A stretch of DNA of 64,000 nucleotides, taken from Magnolia sinica. Taxonomy: Eukaryota; Streptophyta; Magnoliopsida; Magnoliales; Magnoliaceae. The stretch lies in NCBI RefSeq assembly GCF_029962835.1, contig NC_080581.1, positions 19,792,001 to 19,856,000 of the forward strand. Direction: 5' to 3'. The translations under genes were made by a program, and so were the position numbers. The stretch's first letter is position 1, and every line of letters starts with the position of its first letter. The notes beneath the pieces were generated by a model that worked only from the letters and a program-made list of their open reading frames with translations, was not told the origin of the DNA and did not search any database. Below, one piece after another: positions 34,709 through 45,590 of the stretch.

Positions 34709-35159
34709 TGTCATGCCCCGAAATTCGATACCTTAGTTGGCCAAGCCCAAATCTAAATTCCAGACTCGTGAAGTATATTTAAATAAAATTATATTACATT
34801 GTACATAAAATCTATCAATTCCATCAATTCATATCCGACTAAAGAAAAAAATAATACTAAATCATTCTTAATACATGTCCACTAATCAATCTACCATCCA
34901 TTTATACATCTTTCAATTACATTGAAATTTAAAATTAACTAATCATAATAAATAAAAGAAAAGAAAAACAAAACTACTTTAAATTAATAAAGGTAGAACT
35001 AGAATTCTTGGTTAGATTGATCGTACTACTCCATCTTTGCACATGCAAAATAATCTAAGGGGTTTGAGCATGACGACTTGTGAGGTTACTTTGCACCTAC
35101 GATTTAAAAATTCCAAGTATACGTAATGACAAAACATATAATCACATATACATGCAGCG

Positions 35160-35430
35160 CACCCGTGCAACCATTTTAGGGATTAACCCAAGGTAAACCA
35201 CCGTGACTATTTTGGATCTCCAAGGGTAGGGTACCGTGTCTCCAACATTTTAGGGAATTTAGGCAGAACACTCATGCGGACCATTTTAGGAAAATAACCA
35301 AAGGTAGAGTACCATGTGCACAACTATTTTGGATCTCCTAAGGCAGGATACCGTGCATCTAACATTTTAGAAAGTCCAGATAGAGCATATGTATACCATT
35401 TCAAGAAAAATCCAGGGTAGAGTACTCGTG
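35160..35430. repeat. Tandem repeat with CCATTTTAGG words
   Basis: Two to three diverged units of about 115 bp carry ACCATTTTAGG, GTACCGTG and ACTATTTTGGATCTCC. The tract lies just inside or at the end of the left LTR-like repeat. Confidence 0.65.
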
Positions 35431-36627
35431 ATTTACAAATGAACTTGTACTCTGATACAACATCTAATATTATTCCAACAATCACACTAAACTTCATGAA
35501 TTATACATACCAGATGAGTAAATTAAAGATATGATCGGATTATAATGTGAATCTAAAAGACTAATAAATCAAATAATAGAAATCATGAATTATACATACC
35601 ATGCATTTAGAAGGGGGTTTATAGTGATCGTGATGAAGTATGCGATTGGATCTCTAAGGCTAGTGGTAAATAATACTTTTAAGGGTTGGTTAGATGGTTC
35701 ATTGAGGGTAGGCAATTATATTGGGCTTTGAAGGCTGCCACGAATTGTGAGTAAGTCTAATGCATACATAAACGTAAATTCAAGGGCTGGTTTCTAAAAA
35801 ATACGAGTTTAAATTAGAAATGTACACGTGTTTAAACACTCGTGTATATACGTGAGTGTGAAAAGGTATTTCATTTTACCCTTAACAAAAATTTCTTCAC
35901 CAAAAATTACTACATTGACATCTATGTTAAATTTGCATGGCGAATATGTATGCTGTGGTGCTGACTGTTCCTCTGGTTGTTATGTTCTTTCATGAGGTGA
36001 CTTGTGTAATCGTGTGTTGAGGCTTACTTTTCTTTGATGGTGTGACAGCGTATCCTTAGGTTGATAAATGAGATGGTGGCCTCGTGCTTTAGCTCGTTAT
36101 TCCTGAGGTCGAGTTGTTGGAGTCTGGCTGGCTGCAATAATTATGGAGGCTGTTAGTAATGTTACTGCTATTAGTGATGCTAATGTAGTTGTTGAGATTG
36201 TCAGAGCGGCCGTTGGTATAGCTGTAATAGTTGTTGCGAAGGTATTTTGATATTGTTGATGTCGTGTTACTCGGTATGGTTACGGAGAAGCTTGGTGCTG
36301 CAGTCGCGATTCCAAATGTTGCGGCTAACTTTGAATGTTGTGCCTACCAATGCGGGGGTCGATGATGTCATTTATCTCTTTACTTGGTCTGTTGCATGAC
36401 GATTAATGCGATCTTATTTTAGGTTGAATCTCGGTGCCTCGCTATGGAGTATTATACTTTAGTGGTACTGGATTGTCATGACATGGAAATGTGTCTTTGC
36501 ATTGTTGATGGGTGTCCACATAAGATTGAATCGCGTTGCCTGAAGTGGTAGCATGGTGTTGATATGTTCTTGAGTTTGAGGTGGTGGCGTCAGTCCTCCT
36601 GACTTTGGTTATTAATGTTAAGGAGAT

Positions 36628-36990
36628 CTAACCTATAATTATAACTATTGGGTGGCCCTGAGATGTCTTGTAGATGGTTCCTGTTGTCATGACCTTAGTT
36701 AAGATTGTGGCATCCTCTGTGAATTCAACAAAGGTGATCTCGGTATGACAGTTCCGCCCTAGAGTATGGTGGAGATCATTTGTACATAAATGGTGGCGCA
36801 TTTTGTGGAGGTGGCTTGTAGATTTGCTGAGGCAGTCCTTGATTTTGCGGGTGGAAAAAATGGGACATTTGTTAACGTTCAGGCGTATGTGTCCCTCGAG
36901 TCCACAAATGTAGCAGTTTGTTGGAGGCGGAAATAAAAACCGAACGAGGCGTTTGGGCATAGAGGTGTAATAGGATCTTCGAATCTTCAA
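36628..36990 (-). CDS. Hypothetical ORF with zinc-knuckle-like motif
   Basis: This 120-codon frame contains NCYICGLEGHIR followed by a Cys seven residues after the His, a near-match to the CX2CX4HX4C zinc knuckle with altered last spacing. It lies in the interior of the LTR-type insertion, where a gag nucleocapsid could be. The rest is not recognisable. It may be a gag remnant. Confidence 0.3.
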   Translation of the reverse strand: MKIRRSYYTSMPKRLVRFLFPPPTNCYICGLEGHIRLNVNKCPIFSTRKIKDCLSKSTSHLHKMRHHLCTNDLHHTLGRNCHTEITFVEFTEDATILTKVMTTGTIYKTSQGHPIVIIIG

Positions 36991-37174
36991 TTATACTAGG
37001 CTTTTAGAACAAAATGTGTATACGACGTGATCCTGGTCGGTCTAGCCCTAGTAACCTAAAAATATTTTAGGTTTTAACTACTTTTTTTGCAAGTAATCCA
37101 CTTCAAAGGTATCGTGTTCAAGAGTTCATGAAGGAGTGTTGTGACTCGAATCGTCTACTAGTATAATCTATGAT

Positions 37175-37954
37175 TGGTTGGAAGGATACTTCATGGAAGA
37201 TTTATTGGATTGCAAGGGAAGGATTTAGTAGTTGGAGTTGGTATACATGATGGTCTAAGAGGAGTAGAGTTAAGATATATATCGAGGTTAAATGCAAAAA
37301 AATTCAGGTTAATGACGCCCTTTTCGCTAATGTTTTTTATACTTTTAGATACTGAATCGATCTTAAAATTTTTTTAGTGATGAATCTATAAGTCTACTAT
37401 TATTCTATAAATTTTTAGTTTAATATGAGTTATACAGAAAATCTTAAAAATCGTAAAGTGAGCATTGTCCAAAAATAGATGATTTTTAAATTATTTTATA
37501 AAAACTAGAAACTTTTTGTAGTAAATTTTGGATTTATCTTTTCTAATTTTTTTTCTTAAAAATAAACTTATCAATCTAAAATTTACCTTTTGAATCAGCT
37601 TAATAGGATTTGAAATTAAATACTTATGATTTTTTGAAATCATAAGATTTTTTAATATTTACTGTTGTCCAATAAAATGTGTGGAGAAAAAAATAATAAT
37701 TCATCTAGAGTCTTAATTTAAAGTTCTAATACAATAAATGATCTAAGAAAGATTAGATTCAATATCAATATAAATTTAAAGGGATTTTAAGTTAGAATTT
37801 TTAATTTTAACTCATCAAGAAGTAATGGCCTAATTTGGATCTCTAATTCAATCACTATAGGTCCTCAATTAATCCTAAACACCAACTTAATCTCTAGTGT
37901 GGTATATGACTAAGTTCCTCAATGGAATCTATAACCTAAGATCTAATAATAATC
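37175..37954. other. AT-rich DNA, nothing recognised
   Basis: This very AT-rich stretch within the LTR-type insertion has no coding signal or repeat structure that I can define. Confidence 0.4.
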
Positions 37955-38479
37955 TGTCACTTTATGAAATTCAGTACCTAAGTTGGTCAAGCTTGAATTC
38001 AAATTCCAGACCCGTAAGGTATATTTAAATTAAATTATATTGTATTTTACATAAAATCTATCAATTCTACAAATTCAAAGCCAATTAAAGAGAAAAATAA
38101 TACTAAATCATTCTCAATAATGTCCATTAATCAATCCACCATATATTTATAATTCTTTTAATTACATTGAAATTTGAAATCAACTAATCCTAATTAATAA
38201 AATAAAAGCAAAATTAAACTACTTCAAATTAATAAAGGTAAAAGTAGAATTTTTTGTTAGTTTGATTGTAGTATTCCATCTCTGCACCTGTAAAGGGCGT
38301 GAGCATGACGGCTCGTGGGGTCACTTTGCATGCATGATTTGGAAATCCTAAGTCTACATAATGACAAAACATATAATTATATTATACAGGGTAATAAATG
38401 AAAATTTAGAAAAGTTATAAAGAGTCATTAAATTAAATGAGCACTAATGTAGAGTCCCCATCTTTAATTGACATCAATG

Positions 38480-39384
38480 TTGACACATCTACTTGATTAG
38501 CATCATTTTTAGATTCAAAAAGTTAATTTTCATTGTTTGAATCAGATTCTTTCGAATTTTTATTTTTTCTTTTTTCACAATCTCTTAAAGTTATCAATCT
38601 TACTACATACCTTACAAGCGCATTTGTCACCCATTGATGTTGAACAGCCTCGAAACTTGCTTCTTGAAGAATTCTTCAGTTTGCTACTATGATCATTCGA
38701 CATTCTTCTTGCCATAAGAGCTTCTACTTCCGAACCACTTGAACTTTCCAAAGATGAATTTTTTTGAAGTTCATCAATAAGTAATACACGGCAAACTATA
38801 TTCCAACCAAGTCAATCTTCATTGGTATAACTCAATTATGTAACCAAATAATCATAAGACTCCAATAACGTATATAACAATGTCATCGTCTTATCTTCAT
38901 CTTTCATTATCACGCCTATGCTTTCAAGCTATCAGATAAGATGGTCTGAAATTTTGATACAATCTTTCAGCCGCAGGGCATATAATTTCCTCTTCAAGAA
39001 AATTCAGAAAATCCAGTTTGTGAGGAACTTTGTTTGATACAAGCTTTCTAGCTTCTCCCATAAGCTTGCCGCGGTCTTCTTACCAATTATGTTGAATAAG
39101 ACCTGATTTGTCAAACACAAGTGGATAGTAAACAATGCCTTAAGATCCATCTCTTCCTATTCATCATCAGTCATAGATTCTAATTTCTTTGCCGTACCGA
39201 GCAATGCCTTGTGTTGCACTTGTTGAACTAACAAATCTTGAACTTTTAATTTCTAAAACTCAAAATTCTTTTGCCCATCAAATTTCTCCACATCAAATCT
39301 ATTAGTAGCAATCTCTCCCAATTTACTACACACACCCAAAAACTCTGAAACTACTTGAAGTGATTAAAACCATCGTCGACTACT
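38480..39384 (-). pseudogene. Copia element 1 gag (UBN2-type) with zinc knuckle remnant
   Basis: Minus-strand fragments read RFDVEKFDGQKNFEF, KVQDLLVQQVQHKALLGTA, LKALFTIHLCLTNQVLFN and LWEKLESLYQTKFLTN in the order of the copia gag (UBN2) domain. SSGSEVEALMARRMS and a partial CCHC (CACKVCSK, last Cys lost to a stop) follow. There are several in-frame stops. It begins right after the 5' LTR. Confidence 0.85.
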
Positions 39385-40007
39385 TGTGCAATTAGAACCA
39401 CTGCCCAAGAAACATGCCACTAAAATCAAACACCCCATTAATTCCAATAACACATGAAATATGTGAGGATTGTGTGCAATAAATATAAAGAAGATAATGA
39501 AGAAAAACTTAAAATTATGACCACACAAGAACACACGATACACATGGTTTACCCCTTGGGCTACATACACAGGCAATCTAGCAAAAAACTAAAATAAAAT
39601 CACTAAAGTGATGAGAGATTAGAAAGAAATAAGGAATATAATACATTCTTGAAGAATACAACAAAAACTCATTGATTCCATGCTTAAAAAGACAAACCAT
39701 CCACCATTATAATGCTAGCAATAAATATTCTCATCTTGGATACCTTAAGAAGAAAACCTTAAGCATCTCTCGAAAAACCTTGGAGTCTTGAATGAAGTAT
39801 TCAAGAAGAAAACTCCTTTATTAAAACTTTCATTTTTACGTAATAAAAAAACTTCTTTTTTTCTCTTCAAAATTTGTAACTCACCCTTAACCCACATAAC
39901 TTACCCTAAAACCCACCATTTCACAAGCAAAATGCTAAAAATTACCCTTCTACATGGGCTTAAAAGACTACTAAATCCAGAGTGGTTTTGATATCACTAT
40001 TTTAAAA
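39385..40007 (-). repeat. 5' LTR of copia element 1
   Basis: The inner end on plus reads TGTGCAATTAGAACC. The outer end is CTATTTTAAAA, where the expected CA is mutated. It is alignable with 29459-30121 along its length. Confidence 0.85.
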
Positions 40008-40380
40008 GATACTACCAAAAGAAAATGAGACAGATACAAGGATAAGTCAAGCACACCACAGGTAGCATCAATGATACCCCTAAACTTTCAGGGCTCATCA
40101 TTTATTTACCATCCAACCTATTAACAATGTCACGGAGACCTTGATGAAGGCAAAACATAAATGTCAGCTTGATTTAAAACTTTGGCTCCCAATAAGTTTT
40201 TAATGGTGGGCGTGTAATCCCTACTTTATGATTCACTTAAGCCTTGAATCTCTCTCGTTTTTGGGCTCATAGTGTAAAATGATATGGGAAAATGAATGGA
40301 CGGTGTGGATAAACCCATACATCACGGCGGCCCTTCAAATCCCTAGCATGTGCTGAGCTTGGCACAGGCTAGGTAGTATC
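40008..40380. mobile_element. Family-A MITE, right part, split from 29330-29458
   Basis: It starts with the copia target duplication GATAC and continues through AACATAAATGTCAGCTTG, GGACGGTGTGGATAAACCC and CATACATCACGG. Its right terminus is in turn interrupted at GGTAGTATC by the hAT element at 40381 and resumes at 41202 (GTAGTATCCAATCTGCATTC). Confidence 0.75.
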
Positions 40381-41201
40381 TAGAGTTAGGTAGGACCCGA
40401 CTCGACTCAGTGGATCCGAGTCATCCGACTTGGTCAGATCCGACTTGACTCGGACCAAATGACATAGTCGAGTTCCGATCAAGTAGCCCTATCCCCATCC
40501 GAAACCCGATAGAGTCGAGTTCGAGTTACATAATAACTCGACCTGACTCGAATTGAAACCCGATACGGTTAGACTCAACTCAATCCGAAACCCGACTCGA
40601 TCCAGTTATCGGGTACTATATAAACCTAACAAAAATAACCTCATTCTCTCTACCCTAACCCTAACAGCCGCCTCGCCTCACCCAACCCGATCCCGGAGCC
40701 CCCTACTCCAGCACAGCTGCACAGCAGCACCCATCCTCCTCCTCCTCTCTCTCCTCCACTCGTCCGCACACGACACAACATCACCTGTCTGCCGTCCGGC
40801 TTAATTTCAAGCTCGTCCTCCTCCTCCTCTCTCTCTCTCTCTCTCCTCCACCCGTCTACCCACCCACCCCATTTAAGCTCGATGTTAGGTATTGTTTTTT
40901 ATTATTTTAATTAAATAAAACATTGAATGGATGGCTCTGAGTGGCTTGGGCCCACTGTGGTGCATCCGGGCCGACTCAATCTTTTTCGAATGCCTGGCTA
41001 GCCAACCTAATGACCCATTGATCTGATCCGAATCGTAGCCAACTTGATTCGACTCGGTATCTTTGACCAAGTCGAACTCGGTTCGGGTCAGCCCAGTCAA
41101 GGTTTGGTTCGGATCGAGTCAGGCCCTCTGGATTCGGTCCCAAGTCGGATCGAGCCGAGTTGGACATAACTTGGTCCGACTCTACTTAATGCCCACTTTT
41201 A
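40381..41201. mobile_element. Family-F hAT-type element, complete
   Basis: It is flanked by a perfect 8-bp duplication GTAGTATC (40373-40380, 41202-41209). Ends are TAGAGTTAGGTAGG and, inverted, TAAAAGTGGGCATT. The arms are dense in CCGACTCG and GATCCGA words. The interior has a CT-rich tract (40735-40850) and no transposase. Confidence 0.85.
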
Positions 41202-41225
41202 GTAGTATCCAATCTGCATTCAAAC

Positions 41226-41774
41226 GTATGGAACACGGATTTCTTTCGAAACCCTTTCATAGGAAGTTCCTGTGCAAGGATTCTAGGTGGGGCCCACTAC
41301 AATGTTTGTGAGAAATCAAACCCGTCCATTCTTTTTTCGACCTCATTTCAAGACATGTTACCAAAAATGAGGAGGATCCAAAACTCAAGTGGACCATAGA
41401 AGATGAAACTGTGGGAAAATGAATGCCTACAGTTGAAACCTTCCTAGGCTTCACCTTGTTGTTTATATGCCATCCAAACCGTTTATAAGGTCATTTTCAC
41501 TCATATAAAGTTAAAACACCGAAAAGTTAGACCCTTAAAAAACTTTTATAGCTCTATAAATGTTTCAACGGTGGTCACTAAATCTCCACTGTTTCCTCTC
41601 GTGTGGCTTACTTGAGTTTTGGATCCTCCTCAATTTTGCTATCGCGTCATGGAATGAGCTTAAAACAACAGATAGAGGGATTGGATTTCTCCCAAACATC
41701 TAAGTGGGCCCCGCACAGAATCCTTACGGAGGAACTTACTGCGAAAGGGTTTCGCGGGAAATCCGCGTCCAAAC
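41226..41774. mobile_element. Family-G MITE with ~80-bp terminal inverted repeat
   Basis: The left end CACGGATTTCTTTCGAAACC...AAGTTCCTGTGCAAGGATTC recurs inverted as GAATCCTTACGGAGGAACTT...GGTTTCGCGGGAAATCCGCG. The interior is family-A-like (AAACTCAAGTGGACCATAG and its inverse). No target duplication was identified. Confidence 0.7.
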
Positions 41775-41864
41775 ATATGTACAAGTTAACACGTGTCGGA
41801 CAGCCGTAGGAAACTCTTTCGAGAGATATCATGGAGTTCTGGTGGGCCACCTAGAGGGGCGCGT

Positions 41865-42365
41865 ATTAGGTGAGGCAGGGTAACAGCCTAGTGGGTGAGG
41901 CCCTGACCATGGGGCCCACCTTTACGAATTTGTTCTGTATCTACGCCGTCCATTCGTTTTTTCAAATCATTTTAGATCATAGTCTCAAAAATGAAGCAGA
42001 TCCAAGTCTTAGGTGGACCACATACCATGGATTGAATTTTCACCATTAAAAATTTCTCAGGAGCCACAAAAGTTTTGGAACAAAGTTTATATTAGTGTTT
42101 TTCGTTCATCTAGGTATGTGTGACCTTACCAACAGGTTGGATGGCAAATAAACATTATAATGAGCCTTAGAAAGTTTTTAATGGTCGGAGTTCAATCAGC
42201 ACTATTTTTCTGTGGTGTGGTCCACCTGAGATTTAGGTCTTCCTCATTTTTGGAAGCATGTCCTACTATGATCCGGAAAAACAGATGGACGGCGTGGATA
42301 TAAAACCCATGTCGAGTCGGACCCCATGTTCACGGCCTCACCTGCTAATAGGTGGGGGATTGGCG
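41865..42365. mobile_element. Family-A palindromic MITE
   Basis: The left end with GGTGAGGCCCTGACCATGGG and CTACGCCGTCCATTCG pairs with the right end GGACGGCGTGGATATAAAAC and CACGGCCTCACCTGC. The arms pair through AGGTGGACCACATACC / GGTGTGGTCCACCTGAG. Confidence 0.7.
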
Positions 42366-42370
42366 ACTAA

Positions 42371-42870
42371 GCCCGTCCCAAGCGGCACTATCAGGGGCGC
42401 TGACTAACCACCGTGATATGTGGGTTTTTATCTACACCGTCCATTGATTTTTTTCATCTCATTTTATGTTCAAACCCAAAAATAAGCAGATCCAAGGCTA
42501 GATCATACTGTAGGGATTAATCACCTACCGTTGGAAACTTCTCTAGACCACGGACGTTTTGGATCAAGCTGATATTTTTGTTTTCCCTTCATCCAGGTTT
42601 ATATAATCTTATGAACAGGTTAGATGGAAATTACCCCTCACGGTGGGCCCTAGGGAGGTTTCGACGGTGGGTGTCATTATCACCACTACTTCCTATAGTG
42701 TGGTCCACTTGATCCTTAGATCTATGTCATTTTTCTCTTAATTACCTAATATTATCTGTAAAAATGGATGGACGGTGTGGATGAAACCCATACATCACAG
42801 TGGTGATAAAACCCCTCAGAGCCTCTGCTCGGGACGGGCGAGGTTGTACCTAATCCGCGTCCACGCACAG
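42371..42870. mobile_element. Family-A palindromic MITE
   Basis: The left end GCCCGTCCCAAGCGG pairs with CTCGGGACGGGCGAGG. The arms carry CTACACCGTCCATTGA and GGATGGACGGTGTGGATGAA. The right terminus is TACCTAATCCGCGTCC. Confidence 0.7.
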
Positions 42871-43510
42871 CATGCGAACATGCGCCCGCATATTGCGACA
42901 CGTGCGACGCATTTCTTCCGTGAATCAGGCGGGCCTCTCAAGCACCCAAAGAGACCCGAAAATCGGTCTGACCAACCCACAAAAATCAACCGCCATGATA
43001 ATGGCCCACCAGCACGACTACCCGCACCTAAAGGTGCGTTATAGCTCAGCAAGAGCTGGATCCGGACCCGATACAGCCCACTAAGCACGCAGTGGGGCCC
43101 ACGACTTGGTCAAACATGGAAACAACAGATTGAAACAAAGTAGCTAACTTGTCGGCAACCCTCCCTGTAAATTGGGAAATCCAACACAACACACACGTCG
43201 ATCGACCCCAAGCTCCTTTTTTGTCCTTCTCTACCTGTTTTCTTCTGTACGTCACTCCTACTTCTTTCCCGATTATTCCGTTCTATCCGTTGGATCTCTT
43301 TGATCTGTACCGTTCATTTATAGTCCACAACATGGATGGGAAAAACCCAGAAACAGAAACTCCTGGATTGGAATATTTCAGCACTTTGATGATATGAACA
43401 ATCTTAATCGTTGCTTCGTGGGTGATTGATCGAAAACGTAGGATCTTCTATCAGCTATCTATTAAATCATATAAACGGTTAAGATTACCTGATACCAGAA
43501 CCAAAAGCTA
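42871..43510. other. Upstream region of the 43719 gene
   Basis: Several overlapping short open frames occur on both strands, but none has a domain, so I call none. The region probably includes distal promoter sequence. Confidence 0.4.
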
Positions 43511-43517
43511 TAGTCCC

Positions 43518-43525
43518 ACGTGTCC
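43518..43525 (+). promoter_or_regulatory. G-box / ABRE-like element
   Basis: The sequence CACGTGTC lies about 110 bp before the TATA box. CACGTG is the plant bZIP/bHLH core, and with TC it matches the abscisic-acid response element consensus. Function is inferred from the match and position only. Confidence 0.5.
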
Positions 43526-43628
43526 CTACATCGTTCACCATAGATTTGTACGCTTGCGACCCGGCTTTTGTAGCTACATTGCGGAGAATTCTAAGAAAGT
43601 ACATCGCTTGTGGTGCCCACTCCACCAA

Positions 43629-43638
43629 TATAAAAAAG
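43629..43638 (+). promoter_or_regulatory. TATA box
   Basis: TATAAAAAAG stands about 90 bp before the start codon. A transcription start near 43660 would give a short leader containing the GA repeat. Confidence 0.6.
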
Positions 43639-43674
43639 ACCCAGATTCACGTCCGAACAGACCCAACCAGAGCT

Positions 43675-43678
<4 letters not shown>

Positions 43679-43706
<28 letters not shown>
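43679..43706 (+). repeat. (GA)n in the 5' leader
   Basis: An uninterrupted GA microsatellite of about 27 bp ends 13 bp before the start codon. GA/CT tracts in leaders are common in plant genes and can bind BPC-type factors. Confidence 0.85.
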
Positions 43707-43718
43707 CAGATCTTCTTC

Positions 43719-44030
43719 ATGGCTAGTGAAGGATTGATGAGGTGCGTCTATGAAGGGTCCATCGCAGGACAGGACATGGAGATCGAACGTCGGCCGTACC
43801 ATCGCAACTGTAGCTGTGCTCTCCACAAGTCGAGGGGCTGCATCAAAGGGTCACCGTGCAACGCCAAGATATCATACCCAGTTCGACGGTCGTGGAGCGA
43901 GAGTTGTTTGGTGATGCATGGATCATCATCATCTCCTTCATCATCTCCGGTTTCTACTATGGAGAAGAACCACCACCAACATCAATCAGCATTACATAAA
44001 AAGGAAGAGAATTCTTCTTGGGAGATTTGA
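43719..44030 (+). CDS. Small Cys-rich plant-specific protein, function unknown
   Basis: This is a 103-residue single-exon ORF with ATG in good context after a short GA-rich leader. Residues 1-13 (MASEGLMRCVYEG) and 24-40 (RRPYHRNCSCALHKSRG), then SYPVRRSWSE (52-61), match what I remember of a conserved family of small plant proteins of about 100 residues. I know no function or accepted name. Cysteines at 9, 32, 34, 41, 47 and 63 could bind metal or form disulfides. There is no signal peptide or membrane segment. The C-terminal third is Ser- and His-rich, low complexity and probably disordered. TATA and G-box motifs upstream support a live gene. It is the most convincing intact host gene in the window. 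Confidence 0.75.
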   Translation: MASEGLMRCVYEGSIAGQDMEIERRPYHRNCSCALHKSRGCIKGSPCNAKISYPVRRSWSESCLVMHGSSSSPSSSPVSTMEKNHHQHQSALHKKEENSSWEI

Positions 44031-45590
44031 TTTTAGTGGGGCCTGTTTTATTATGATACCCCACTTTTGTAGGATTTTTTTTTTCGATGATCAGATCATG
44101 TAAGGGCTTGATTCATCCATATATTGATAGGATTCATCTGGTCTATTGATTTTCATTTTTGGTTGATGGATAGCACCCTTCTTCTTCTTCTTCTTCTTTG
44201 TTTCTTTTGTTTCGACTTTATAAGGGAAGGGTGTGTTTCTTTTTCTCATATCCACTGTTTACACCCTCTCTTTTTGATACACACACCCTCTCTTCTGCTT
44301 TTGGTAAAACATTCACGGGATATAAAAGCAGGGTGTATTTTATGTGAGGGTGTATATATTTGTTCATTGAGCTTAGTTTAGGTATATACGGTTTCCACCG
44401 TCCCTCACCCCATGTGAGAGAAGAGGATTCGACTCAGGATTTTATATTGGACAGCACAGTAGGCATATCTCAAGCGGCCACGTATCCCAATCAAATCTGG
44501 TCATAGCGGCGCACTATCCCGTATGCATCCCAGCTCTCTTGCTCTTTCGCGTCTGGGATTTGCTGCATATTCAAAATTTTGATTTTGCCAAGGGCCAGGC
44601 CCATTGACATCCCTTCCTACATGGCAAGTGTTATGTCATGCATTATCTGCAAAAAAAAAAAAAAAAAGAAAAGAAAAGTAAATAATGTTTGTTGTTTGGT
44701 AGGGATAAGGAAATTTTCTTGGGAAAAAAACAAAAACTAGGAAGCTACTGGCATTTATCTTATTAGCACATGTTATCATGTGGCGTGGGATGCTTGAAGA
44801 TGGATGGCAGCACCGTGCATACACGCCATTTTGTGGTCTCTTGAAGCTGAATTGTGGCCCACATGGTACATCCGAGCACTTGAAATTGTACAGTGGCAGG
44901 TGCCCACATGGTACATCTGAGTACTTGAAGTTGTACAGTGTGTACTTGAAGCTGGATGGGAGCACTTGAGTACATGGGCACCATGGCATGTGGCATATTT
45001 CGAGTGAATGAGTGATTGAAGATAGATGATAACTGAAGATAGAAAATGGCTCAAAGATGGATGGTGGTAGCAGGTCCTATCTTTTTTCTCTTTTTTTCTT
45101 TTCTATAGTGAGAAAAATGCCTTTCTTAAGAATAGAGGTGAGAATATAAATTTGTTTATTTTCCAATAAAGAGAGTGAGAGTGGTGTTTTCCACAAATTC
45201 TCATAAAGAAAGGCTTGACAAACAACAGAAAGTGATTATACAACAACGTTTCCTACACTTCCTTTCCATGAATCCAAAAAATTATTTTTTCAATCAACCA
45301 CTTCCTTTTTCTTATTATTATTATTATTTTGGCTGAAAATGCACTATAGGCACTTGCCATACAGGCAACCTGTAGGTGATCAGTTCTCAGAGGGCCTACC
45401 TCATTACATGAGCCCTGTGTCATCAGTCTCACGGCTTTTCACTCTTCCAACTGACTCATTCACCATTGAGTTGCATCTGGGCTAAATCGGCTCAGCCTGA
45501 CTCACCTGACCAATTACTTGTGGTAACAAATCAGATCAGATGCTACCGAGTCCGAGTTTACTCAGATGAGCTAAACTGACTCGTCTGATT
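44031..45590. other. 3' flank of the gene and unassigned DNA
   Basis: The first ~350 bp are TA/CT-rich and probably hold the 3' UTR, but I cannot fix a polyadenylation site. Further on there is a poly(A) run (44650-44666) and an (ATT)n tract near 45318. No gene is recognised. Confidence 0.4.
44860..44965. repeat. Short tandem repeat, ~45-bp unit
   Basis: Units with CACATGGTACATC and GAGTACTTGAAGTTGTACAG occur two to three times. On either strand they create spurious short ORFs. Confidence 0.65.

Larger units (their letters stand above)
34709..38390. mobile_element. LTR-type insertion with ~440-bp direct repeats
   Basis: Direct repeats start TGTCATGCCCCGAAATTCG (34709) and TGTCACTTTATGAAATTCAG (37955) and run about 430-440 bp to ATAATGACAAAACATATAAT. 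They look like diverged LTRs of a non-autonomous retrotransposon. The interior holds a 115-bp-type tandem repeat (35160-35430), a minus-strand segment with one CCHC-like motif (36628-36990) and AT-rich DNA. I could not fix the right boundary or a target duplication. Confidence 0.6.
29459..40007 (-). mobile_element. Ty1/copia element 1, degenerate, with nested insertions
   Basis: This is a full-length but broken copia element on the minus strand. From its 5' end it has LTR (39385-40007), gag remnant, protease/pre-integrase remnant, integrase, reverse transcriptase, RNase H, polypurine tract and LTR (29459-30121). It is flanked by GATAT/GATAC, a 5-bp duplication with one mismatch. Two later insertions split it: a hAT element at 32833-34298 and an LTR-type insertion from 34709 to about 38390. 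Many stops and frameshifts make it non-functional. Confidence 0.85.

Noticed and set aside
41063..41311. Open frames across the right arm of the hAT copy at 40381
   Set aside because: They are composed of GATCCGA/CGACTCG subterminal words and cross an element boundary.
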